Below, one piece after another: positions 1-9,685 of a stretch of 64,000 nucleotides of DNA. How positions within the stretch are numbered: the stretch's first letter is position 1; the number at the start of each line of letters is the position of its first letter. A model generated the notes under the pieces. That model did not search any database and was not told the DNA's origin. It saw nothing but the letters and a program-made list of their open reading frames with translations. The position numbers were made by a program, and so were the translations under genes. Source of the stretch: Patiria pectinifera (lineage: Eukaryota > Echinodermata > Asteroidea > Valvatida > Asterinidae); assembly GCA_029964075.1 (NCBI GenBank), contig CM057133.1, positions 14,098,699 through 14,162,698 on the forward strand. Direction: 5' to 3'.

Positions 1-73
1 CTATCAAGATTAACAAAAAAAATAAAAGAAACACAGTTCATCAATATTTTACTTTCCATTTATGTAAACTCAC

Positions 74-3000
74 ATTTCTCTTGCGGCTTGTCACCATATC
101 AAAAGCTAAGCTGGCTCTGTATTCGGTGTAGACCTGGAAAATATTTTAAAATGTGAAAAATCAAAACCAATGTTCATATTTGCTATAAATGCCGTAAATC
201 ATGTCCTGCAATGCCACACTGCACGGACACCCCATTAAAATAGGAAAATTATCATGCCTGATGCAAGGTGCAAGAAATGAACAACCTACCTCAGCAGGAA
301 TTGAGTTGAATTTTGTGATGAATGCGTGCTTGACCCAGTCCACAAGGATCTCGGCGACGAGTACTGATATCAGGTCGGGTATTAACTCCCAAAAATGATC
401 TACAGAACAGAATTGATGGAAATAAACAAAAAATTAAAGGTCATTTGAAGAAAATGATCGGATTTGAACAGTGCCCCCATTGGAAGATGGTATTCCCCTT
501 CACACCCTCCCCCCACACTTTTGTAGTTTACGGAGGCCAAGTGTCCAAAGAAAAAAAACCTGTCTACATTTCAGCACTGATTTGCTGATAAAAAAAAATC
601 TGAAGGGCCTGCCCCTCCCCCTGCAAAAATTCCTGGATCCGCCCCTGTGCAGGTTTTGGCTTCACTTAATTCTATTAAAACAACATTCTATGAAAGGACG
701 AACTCACCAATATTCCAGTTAAACTCGGTCATGTTGCGAAGTACAACGCAGAAGAGCAGGATCATGTAATGGTATCGCTCCCTGACATCTGTCAATAAAC
801 AGTACACTAGCTCTGATTATTTCAAGTTCGCTCTGGGACAAGATCAGATTAATCAACTCTACCGTTTTCACTGACAATTTTTTTGCTATCTTCTTAAGGC
901 CCAAAAAAAAGAGTCTCCGATTTTAGTCTGCACACACATTGCCGTAGCCATGTGCGTCAGCAAATTAAAAAGTTTTTTTTCCAAGAAAGATGATGTCTCA
1001 AAACTGCCAAACTCACTGGTTTGACTGGAATCCTGCTGCTGCACAACTGAGCGAGCGATGGTCATGGTATCTGGAACCTGTAAATGCTTTTTCATTAGCG
1101 CAATATGTAAGGCAGCAGACTAATGACCAGCCTGGCAGCACATGCACGGTGTCGATGTCGCTGTATGGTCTGACGTTACTGTTTTCACTGATTTTTGTCT
1201 TGACCATCCAAATTTCCCGAAGAATGTTTGTGTCAGACCAGAGCCTTATGGCCTTACTGAGGTCACCTCAAGCTCCACCCTGAAGGATATTTTTGAGAGT
1301 TTTAAGGGGATCGAAGTGTCATAAGCAACATCATCCGACATTTGAAGAAAAAAAAAGTAGGGGAAAAAAAAAACTCTTTTGGGGCAAGCTTCATACCAGA
1401 AACCGAATTTTTTTTTTTGGCCGAACATTATCTTTTTTTGGCGCCATTCCAGATCTTCATGCAAAGATTTACTACTAACAGTTCCCTATAAAGAGGAAGT
1501 AACTTACCACTGCAGGACATCTGGTACAGATTGTACTTTTCAAATTTCTTGAAGACACTTCCCTTCAGCTCGACAAACTATCAACAATTAGAAGAGTAAA
1601 GTAGGATATTTGAGATTTGCTGCTTTTCCGTCAAAGACAAAAAGCAACATCATCGGGCTGGAATTATAGCCTCTAAAGTCGCAATGAGATCAATAAATAC
1701 TTATGTTTAGACTTCAAATAAAGTTGGTATTGGAGTCCACTTAATCTTTTCCACTGTCCGGCCGCCATATTTGTCCATTTCTTGAAATGAGCAACACATG
1801 CGTGTGACGCATTTCCACCACTGACTCCGCTCCACAAGCAGTGTCTGTGGTGGCTGACCCAGGTGAGCCCCGAGAATGACGTCAGAGCTAATCGAACGGC
1901 ACAGGGCTAACCCAAGTCGAGTTAATCCAACGCATCTGTAATGTGTACCAATCGAAGCAATTTGAAAGGAACAAGAACACTCCCGTTTTTTGAGAGCTCT
2001 CTGAGCAACAACAAAAAAATCTTGACAAAGAAGTATCCTCACTGTTGGTAAACACAACCATTACAAGATTTACATCATTATACTCACATTGTTGGACATC
2101 ATGATTGTGAGTAGTGCCTTGCTGTGGGAGTTGAACGCTACGTTGAGCGTGGTGGCTTGAAGCAAGACTAGTAAGGCGTGTAAGACTGACGCAGTTATTA
2201 AGGAAAAAAACTCAGGATGGTTAGACTCCATTGATTACTACATGTATAAAAGAACACTGTAGCCTTCAATAAAGAGGTGTTTTTTTTGCATCGTTGTTAA
2301 TGTTGGTGGGTGGCAGTCAAGAATCAAGCCAAACCTTAAAGTATTAAGTGTAACTCTAGTCAACCCGAACAGATTTTGGTAAAAAAGGTGAATTTCACAG
2401 ATTAATTTTCTGTGGACTAAAATATGATGTCATTTGTAACCACTGCAACAGTCGATCTTTTAGAAAGTTGTGCGTGTATTCACTCCAATTTTAACCCACA
2501 AACTTGTTTTAATGTCTAGAAATTCTTCGGTACAGAGCTACTCTAGAAAGCCAGTCTGAAGAGTTAAAAGGCTTTTCGGATTCGGCAGTATTCCAACTAA
2601 ATTTCCTGCTTGATCGGGTCAGATTGAAAAGGCTTCCTTGGGGTGCTGTACGTGGTCCAATGGTTATGCTGTTTGACTCAAGTGTCGTGCTACGTGGGTT
2701 CGAACCCTGACGGGAAACATGGTGCTTGTGTTCTTGGGCAAGACACTTTACTCTTATTGCCTCTCTCCACCCAGGAGTATAAATGGGTACCTGTGAAGGT
2801 AGAGACCAGAATGTGCTGATCTCGAGCTGCTGCAAAAACTGATGAACAGGGGTAATACTTGTGAAGAGCTTTGAGACCTTTGGTATAAAGCGCTATATAA
2901 GCGCCACATTATTATCATTATAAATGGGGGGAGGGAGACCTGTCAAAACTAAAGATATCTTTGAAGGATACAGACATAGATGATAGCCATGAGTAGGTGG

Positions 3001-6000
3001 GGCAAGATGCCAAGATGCTCCCGTTTCCTGTCCCTGGGCTCTGTTGCCGTCCAGAAAAGAGTGTCCAGGATGTCTTGGCCGAACGATGAGAACAGACGAT
3101 CTGCCACCTAGGATCATGATGACAAGTCAGAGATTTCAAAATCAAATTTCAATTTTGATAATAATGAACACAACGTGCATGAGCGACGTGTGTCCCAAGT
3201 CAAAATTGCCAATTGGCACATTGTTCTCTGCAGTTTACTTGGCATGACGCAAACTGAGAATATGTGACACCCAAAATTAGTTCCTTTACTTATTAGACTG
3301 AAACAAAAAGGGATCATATAAAGAAGAATAAAGCAGCAAAATTGACATTTAAACAGTTTGACATTTAAATCTCCACTTGATGACATGCCAGTTAAACACA
3401 GGTTACTCCCAAGCTCAAGTCAATACCCACTGATTCCCTGGGTGGAGAGGGGCTAGTTGGGGTAAAGTGGCTTGCCCAAGGACACAACATACGACCAGCA
3501 GCTAGAGGGGCAAGTAGGGATGAAGTGGCTTGCCCAAGGACACAACGTTTGACCAGCAGCTGCACAGATGAAGGGGCACTGTCTTATTCTTCGACAACTC
3601 TTCTTACCTCCAACATATTGTAAATGATGTAGAGCTTGATGACAGCCTGGCCTCTGACTAAGTGATACAGCATCGACACATCCACAAACTGCAGCAGCCA
3701 AGTACAGGCTATCACGATGATGGCCTTGAAGATGTCACAGATCTGGGCAGGCTCCAGCCTCCTCCCACTGGGAAAAGAAGGGCATGTTGGCTCGTTTTGA
3801 CTGTTAGCTGCAAACATTATCTTTTTATAACAGTGTGATAAAAACCACACTTACAAAACAAAACTATCTGGGCAATTCCATGGTGACTCACATTTACTTT
3901 TTTTAGGGGAGGGTTTTCGTCACCTCTGTACTGTTATTTTATAAGGTCAAAGCATTTAGGGTGCATTTTCTTAATACAGACTATCCTTTGAAATTAAGTG
4001 ACTACACTATTGGTCAATCAACGCCTGCTAAACATGTACCTATTTGGCAAAATTTGTTACCAATCATTTCAATTTTGATAAAGCAAGAGTACTATAGATT
4101 TCTACACGCCTACAGTTTGCAAAATAGCGAAGGCTTTAAGAACGAGACCCCTACCTGTGAATGATGCAGGGGTGTGTGATGAGGCGAAGCAGGGCCATGA
4201 TAACGCGCAGCGGTAGGAAGGTGAAGACAAAGAGAAAGGCGTCCATGCAGAGGAAGAAGCCATAGATCATCATCTGAAATGAACACAAATAAGCAATCCA
4301 AGAAAACAAATCATTAGTATTTTGTTGAAGGTAATGAAAACCGAGGATTCCTCGACAGGCCCTAGGCACTGTAGCTAGCAAGCCGGAAGAAATATGCAGA
4401 GAGATTCCTTGACAGCGCCCTTGGCACTGTAGCTCACAAGCCGGAAGAAATCTGCAGAGAGAAGACAGTGGTGAACCAACAGGTGGGCGGGAAAACCCCA
4501 GAAGAATATTTTGGGGAAAACCCACGGCATCGGGTAGGGACTGAAATCCCAATCCAAATGTGGACCTGGCTGGGAGTCGAACCTAGGCCATTGAGGTGGA
4601 AGGCGAAGAAAAAACACCTCACAGTGCATGATGCCATGTTGAAGGCAACTTTCAAGCAAAAAGTGCCCTGGAAGAATTTTTGCTACAACTTTTGGCGGAT
4701 TCAGGTCAACTTTACTCACTCTTTAGTTGACAAAATTCTCCAAAATTTTCATGAGGCACAGACAAGGTCCTCAGTATGCAACCAGCCAAGTTTGAGGTCT
4801 CAATTCAATTGTTAAAGGAGACTTTTCTTTAACATTTTGCACCTGAGAGTGAAGCAAAGTGATTTCAATTTGAAGCCTAAGACTAGACTGGTACACGTTC
4901 AGCTGTTTGAAAAAAACTGCCCCGTCAGTGGTCTGGTGGCAGACTATGGAGAGATGTGTAGAAATAGACCTCTACCAGATGTTTCTTTGGACACAGTTGA
5001 CCGATGCAGTACTAAAGGGATGTTGGACTGGTTGTTTCATGTGCCAGTCTATATTCTTGTGTTGCATGTTTTCAATACTTTACGTTTTGGAACTCTCATA
5101 CACAGTATTGAGAGTCCCAAATTTTCGGACCAAGTCCTTGATAATGACATTTAAAAATGCAAATGGCACATTTTGTTGCACTCTGACAATGACACATGAA
5201 GTCAAAATCATTGACATTGTATATTTTACTTAGTTATTAATTTAAACATAGAAACTATTTTTTTCGGGAGAGAGCGCTTTATTATTTTCCAGGTTTTTCT
5301 GTCTTGAAGATCTCAGCACGGTGCTGGCATTGTGAAATATTCTTTATACTCCCAATCACACAATGCGTTCATGAATGAATGAAGACCTACCTTTTCCAGT
5401 TCCTTTGGGATGCGTATGAATGTGTAGACGCGTTGTCTCTTGAGCGCATAGCGCGCTTCATCGTGTTCAAGAAGATAACCCCTTGTTAGCTCTGCGCTGA
5501 AGTACCTCCACAAAGAGAGATCTACGTTTATGTGATGACAATGCAGGAGAAGTCACATCAAAAGAAGACAATTTTTTATTCCTGCATTAGGTCACAGAGC
5601 TCACTAATTCCACATTTATATAAACTCAACGATTGACTTTGCAAATAAATATATAGGCCTATGTTTGACCCAAAAACCAATTTTTTTTTTTAAATGTACT
5701 TGGACCTGAAAAACATTGCCAATCCTATTTTGCTAGAAACTTAAAAAATACTTTTGTCATAATTAATAATTTTAACATAATTAATTTATAATAGTTTTAA
5801 CTTTAATCAACAAAAAAACACTGCCTTCTAGTCACTGACATAATGGAAAATGGGTAATCCTTATCTTTAGGACACCTCTATTTTTTACGAGTTTTGTTCG
5901 AAACTGACTTTTGTAGATGACTGTCCAGTACCAAAGTGACTTTTGCAGGCTAAAGTAGTCTTTTTTCTTCAGATAAATTCATGTTAGTTGTAATTTTGAA

Positions 6001-6721
6001 AGCACTTTCAAAGAAAATGTGACTTTCCTACCTTTTTGCAGTTTGCCATCTTGGTTTTTGAGTCAGTTTCTGTTTGTCATCGTCGTCTTTCTCCCTTAAT
6101 TTCCCTCTAAAATCAAAGCCCAGCCAGCCTTTTTCCACAAAATTAAACCCGCTGACATTCATGAAGGTGTCATATATGACAAGAAATATCAGAATGTCAC
6201 TTTTGAGTGTCACTTTAGTCAGTTCTTTTGGTAAGTCTTTTACCTTATATAGGAACGGGGTCCTAAAAGTAAGGATTACCGGAAAATGTTAGCTGGTCAT
6301 AAAAAATGTTGAAAACGATCAAACAAATCTGTAGCCGGCTACGAGGTGGATAGATCGAGTGGCGGGGTATTCTGCAATTGTGCCTTGGATTGCATTGATT
6401 TACAAATAACTTTATTATACAAGTGAACGATGAATGAATGATGAATGAATGATGAATGATGATGTAAACAAACACAACTCCTGGAATCCAATGCATTGCC
6501 AAGGCAAAACGCCAAAGGCAAAAGTGCATTGGCGCTTCAGATGACCCACCTTTTTCTTCAACAGTAGAGGCGTCCCCCGCATCAGATAACTGTCCAACCG
6601 TCTCTGGAGGCTTGTCATATTCTGCTGCAGCCTCCTTGGCTATTTCGGAGCTTTTGAGCGGTCGTTCTCCCTCAGCATCTCCAGAATTTGTGGGCTCGTT
6701 CTGCTCCCCGACAGCTGCCAT
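74..6721 (-). CDS. TAPT1: TAPT1 homologue, multi-pass membrane protein (10 coding exons, 3' end outside window)
   Basis: Minus-strand exons, 5' to 3': 6721-6550, 5521-5391, 4273-4155, 3767-3608, 3107-2972, 2185-2088, 1577-1508, 788-708, 399-290, 133-74. All have AG acceptors and GT donors with matching phases, giving 379 codons before the window edge. Diagnostic stretches are LSLWRYFSAELTRGY, RVYTFIRIPKELEK, FFLCMDAFLFVFTFLPLRV, MLYHLVRGQAVIKLYIIYN, VADRLFSSFGQDILD, ATTLNVAFNSHSKALLTIMM and VDWVKHAFITKFNSIP, which match vertebrate TAPT1 in order (Tapt1 family, DUF747). Family knowledge: a conserved multi-pass membrane protein linked to ER, ciliary base and axial patterning. The first exon (about 57 residues, acidic, low complexity) is lineage-specific. 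The start is the first true ATG at 6721; a TTG lies three codons upstream. Exons encoding the C-terminus must lie left of position 1. It is transcribed away from IDE. Confidence 0.95.
2634..2930 (+). mobile_element. tRNA-headed SINE, near full length
   Basis: The head has a pol III A box (TGGTCCAATGG) and B box (GGTTCGAACCC). The body carries the motifs CTTGGGCAAGACACTTTAC, CCACCCAGGAGT and AAATGGGTACCTGTGA. The 3' end is GCGCTATATAAGCGCC followed by an ATT-rich tail. It lies in TAPT1 intron 6, opposite to the gene. Related bodies occur at 10777, 11062, 19745 and 29424. Confidence 0.85.
3385..3560 (-). mobile_element. SINE fragment with internal duplication
   Basis: Read on the minus strand, it carries CCTTGGGCAAGCCACTT twice (around 3470-3485 and 3525-3542), plus the CCACCCAGGGAAT and GGGAGTAACCTG body motifs. 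It is a partial member of the same SINE group, in TAPT1 intron 4. Confidence 0.65.
4325..4625 (-). mobile_element. SINE-like repeat, family D (copy 1)
   Basis: Reverse-complemented, it matches 36068-36354: a tRNA-like B box (GGTTCGACTCCC), GGATTTCAGTCCCTACC, GGGTTTTCC, CTTCTCTCTGCAG, then GGCTTGTGAGCTACAGTGCC. The 3' portion (CTTCCGGCTTG...AGGAATC) is duplicated in tandem. In TAPT1 intron 2. Confidence 0.75.
4705..5150 (+). repeat. Dispersed repeat R2, copy 1, ending in a hairpin
   Basis: Shares a long stretch with 38570-39065: GGAGACTTTTCTT, TAGACTGGTACA, GTCTGGTGGC and ACTATGGAGA. Near the end is a hairpin, GGACTCTCATACACAGTATT followed by GAGAGTCC. No coding potential is recognised. In TAPT1 intron 2. 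Confidence 0.7.
6421..6462. repeat. GATGAATGAAT simple repeat, TAPT1 intron 1
   Basis: Short run of GATGAATG-type units about 90 bp downstream of the exon 1 donor. No function suggested. Confidence 0.7.
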
Positions 6722-7083
6722 ATTTTCCAACTCTAAAAATAGATACCGCTATAGCGCCCTCTTGCGTTAAAATATGGTAAGCTGGCGCATGCGGCGCGGG
6801 AAGGAGGGGGGGGGGGACTGGAGTTACGGATGATGGGATTATTGACCTCAAACAAGATTATGGGATTGCACTAGATTTAACTGATCTGAACTGTAATTGG
6901 ATTGGATCGCGCTGATCTTATAAGGTTACGTTACCATTCCCTGTAACTGTTTGCCAAAGGCTACAGGCAAATCAGTGGTATATCACATTACGTTTACGGA
7001 GCTCTCAACTCGATAGAAACCCAGTTTGATGAAGATTTATGCGCAACATTAAAATTATAACAACGATGTAGTCTTATCATGTG

Positions 7084-7091
7084 TGACGTCA
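7084..7091. promoter_or_regulatory. CRE-type palindrome TGACGTCA, copy 1
   Basis: A perfect 8-bp CREB/ATF consensus palindrome about 360 bp upstream of the TAPT1 start codon on its 5' side. A second perfect copy lies 47 bp away. Two full palindromes so close in AT-rich sequence is notable; binding is inferred. Confidence 0.5.
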
Positions 7092-7130
7092 CATCATATT
7101 AAAACTGACTTTCGCTTATTTTCGACGCCG

Positions 7131-7138
7131 TGACGTCA
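7131..7138. promoter_or_regulatory. CRE-type palindrome TGACGTCA, copy 2
   Basis: Second perfect CREB/ATF consensus in the TAPT1/IDE divergent region, 47 bp from the first. Single copies also occur at 1877-1884 (TAPT1 intron) and 57137-57144 (CPEB intron), so each alone is weak evidence; the pair is stronger. Confidence 0.5.
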
Positions 7139-8200
7139 ACATTTTTAAAATATACTACGCGCAAGCAGGTTGGATGTACAACAAACGGCGGCCGCCCGAA
7201 CCCGGCTAGTCGCCCAAGGGCGTTTCTGGTACTCCTGCTGAAATGAAAAGCAGACAAAAAGTAGAACTTCTGCTAATGTTATACGTTTGTTTATATATAC
7301 CTTTGGTGAGGCAGTTTTTTTAATGGAGAATTGAAAGCCGTGGCCGCCTTTCGGCCGCCTGACTAAAATAGGGCAGCTTTTACTTTTAGCCGGCCGCAAC
7401 CAGAGAAAAGCAGATGTCCACTTTCATCAGCCATCCGGCAAAGGAGGAAACTAAAATCTGCTTTCAAGTAATAAAGAAGAGAAGACGTGACAGCTTGTTA
7501 CTGAGGCAGAAAATTTAAAGTAGATGTTACCAAAATGTAAATTCTGCTTAGTTTGTTCATAGGGCCTATAGGCCTATACAAGCAGAAAGGCATGGAACCT
7601 AGAAATGGAAGGAGAATATATGGAATATAATAAGTGGCCTATTAAGTCACCATCTCATGGTCTCGATCTCTATTTTTGTTTTATTTTAATTTAATTTATT
7701 TTATGCGGGATAAACATTACATTTTTCCATGAAACTACTGATTTATTCATGAAATTGCTTCGCCCGTACCATACCCGCCTACTCGGAAAACATAAATTCG
7801 AGGCTGGCCGGGCCGGGTATGTGGTAATGGTTGTATATTGTTGACAAAAGAGGGCGCTATACCCTAAATGATAAGTTGGTTTGTTAAATTAATATCCTTC
7901 GCATTTAATCGATCGCATACGGTTTCAGTGCAGTCTACCCATGGAGGAAGGAACACACTACCTGGCGTCAAGTATCGATAGCATTTCTTGTATTATAAAC
8001 CAATGCTTTGTCTACACGTTTTGTACCGTGCTTTGAATCTCTGTGGCAAGCGTCAAGCAATTGAACGGAGGTAGAAATTAATACAAAACCCAAGGCCGAT
8101 GCAGACTTGGGGGGGGGGGGGGTGCTAGATTGCATAGGGGCATATGGCTATAAAGTGCAGTCGATTGTAGCCTTTTTACTAGTGCCACGTATGCTTAGGC

Positions 8201-9245
8201 TAGCCCCATAGATGTGGCCAATTTACTGGACTACCTCCGTAAATAAAGGCCACACTTCCACCATGTACAAAAACATGTCAAACTTTGTCAAATTTTGATT
8301 TTCACATTTTAGCTTAGTTTGTAGTTTATTGGCAGTGGATATTTTGCCGGAGACGGCAAACCTTCAGTAAACGTTAGTTTGCCGGATATGCACTGAACAT
8401 GCGCAGTTACTGTTTTTTTGTACTTACACATTTTCCGGTGACAAATTTTAGTCTGGCTCCATGCCAATATTATCGTTGTATTTTTGTATAAACAAGATGG
8501 GAATCAGACCATTTTATAGTTTCAGACTTTATTTCCCTTAAAAAAAAATCCTCCAGAGCCACAAATCTGAAAAAGAAAAAGTATTACTCTGCAATAAAAT
8601 GTTTGAGACATATAAAAATAATAAAAGAAGAATATTCTTATTTATTTCGGGATGGGAAAAAAACCCTTAAAATTGTGGCGGGGGTCAGGATTCGAACTCG
8701 GGACATTCCACTCGCTAGAGCTACTGCTTAACCACTGCACCAACTGTGCTACACAACTTTGGTGGGAATTTAATACATATTATAATTCAGCCCTATCTTA
8801 AAGAGTACAGTGCCCTCTGTTGATATGGATTGCCGCCGGCAAACCTTTAGTAAACGTTAGTTTGCCGGCGTTACCTCCGGCAAAATATACACTACCTAGT
8901 TTATTTTTGCTTTAGAAGCATACTCGCCCTCTTTATACTAGGTTAATCAGAAAGTGCTGCCTTTTTCAGATGTCTATTTTTCGTGAAATTTCCAGATTCC
9001 TTTGCACACGTTTGCGTATCAAATTTTCAACATGAAATTTCACAAAAATTAGACATTTGAAAAAGGCAGCACTTTCTGATTAGCCTATACAGAGGGTGAG
9101 TATGCCTCTAAAGCAAAAATAACTACAAACTACGCCTTAATGTGAAAATCAAAATTTGACAAAGTTCAACATTTTTTGTACATGGTGGAAGTGTGGCCTT
9201 TATTTACGGAGGTAGTCCAGTAAATTGGCCTCATTTATGGGGCTA
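8201..9245. mobile_element. Foldback (long-TIR) DNA element interrupted by a second TIR element
   Basis: The left arm is 8201-8330 plus 8906-8993 and the right arm is 9033-9245. They are near-complete reverse complements, starting TAGCCCCATA at the left and ending TATGGGGCTA at the right. The loop is short, about 8994-9032. The sequence TGCTTAGGC flanks both ends (8192-8200 and 9246-9254), a 9-bp target-site duplication. No ORF resembles a transposase, so it is non-autonomous. A 9-bp duplication with very long inverted repeats is typical of Mutator-like elements, but the superfamily is an inference. The left arm is interrupted by the element at 8331-8896. Confidence 0.8.
8331..8896. mobile_element. 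Nested TIR element inside the foldback, with 9-bp TSD
   Basis: The termini are GGCAGTGGATATTTTGCCGG at the left and, reverse-complemented, GGTAGTGTATATTTTGCCGG at the right. TAGTTTATT flanks it at 8322-8330 and 8897-8905, a 9-bp target-site duplication. Each end carries a copy of a block containing AGTAAACGTTAGTTTGCCGG (about 8359-8390 and 8837-8870). It also holds a minus-strand tRNA-like segment at about 8686-8757, with a B-box-like GAGTTCGAATCC. No transposase ORF is visible. Removing it restores the outer foldback arm. Confidence 0.78.
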
Positions 9246-9456
9246 TGCTTAGGCCTATTGTGTTAATTAATGAAGGACCTGTTCCCCCCCCCCCCTTTTA
9301 ACTTTATTTGAAAACAAACGTTTTGCCCAAAAATTGTGTTTGTTTGGGTTAAAAATTGTAGTTAAAAATAAATTTGTAAAGCATGTCATTTGGTCATGGA
9401 TTGTTTTTACATTAATTGTAATGTGATGATGAAACGATGATACTTCTAGAATTTCC

Positions 9457-9505
9457 ATGAAAATTGCTGTTGTAACAGCTGGATACATACATCATGATGA
9501 GCTAG
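9457..9505 (+). other. Possible IDE 5' exon end with short upstream ORF
   Basis: An ATG at 9457 is followed by 16 codons and a strong donor, G|GTAAGTAT, at 9506. A good acceptor (pyrimidine run plus CCCAG) ends at 9636. Splicing 9505 to 9637 would close this ORF at once (GTG then TGA), making a 17-codon uORF ahead of the IDE start at 9686. In the IDE frame the same exon has a stop at 9498-9500. No transcript evidence is available. Confidence 0.4.
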
Positions 9506-9685
9506 GTAAGTATATAACTTTAACAAGTCAAGTGTCGAGTACATCGAATAGAGTAGGCCTGAATATGTGTACTCAAAGTAGGCCTAAAGTTTATCAAGTA
9601 TTGATCATCATAATTGTCCTTTTTTTTGGTTCCCAGTGTGAGACAGCAAATTTCATCATCTGCGACATCGACATCCTCCGCCAAA

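Larger units (their letters stand above)
6722..8189. promoter_or_regulatory. TAPT1/IDE divergent intergenic and promoter region (left part)
   Basis: The region between the divergent TAPT1 and IDE starts holds no recognisable exon. It is richer in CpG than the surrounding introns near 6770-6800 and 7180-7400, contains two perfect CRE palindromes (see separate entries) and a G run at 8108. Promoter function is inferred from position only. Confidence 0.5.

Noticed and set aside
6028-6213. Possible extra TAPT1 exon on the minus strand (…KDDDDKQKLTQKPRWQTAK before a good donor)
   Set aside because: Its phase (two bases left over) does not join to the exon starting at 5521, while exon 1 (ending 6550) joins it directly in frame to give EEKDLSLWRYF. 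It may be an alternative exon, but nothing requires it.
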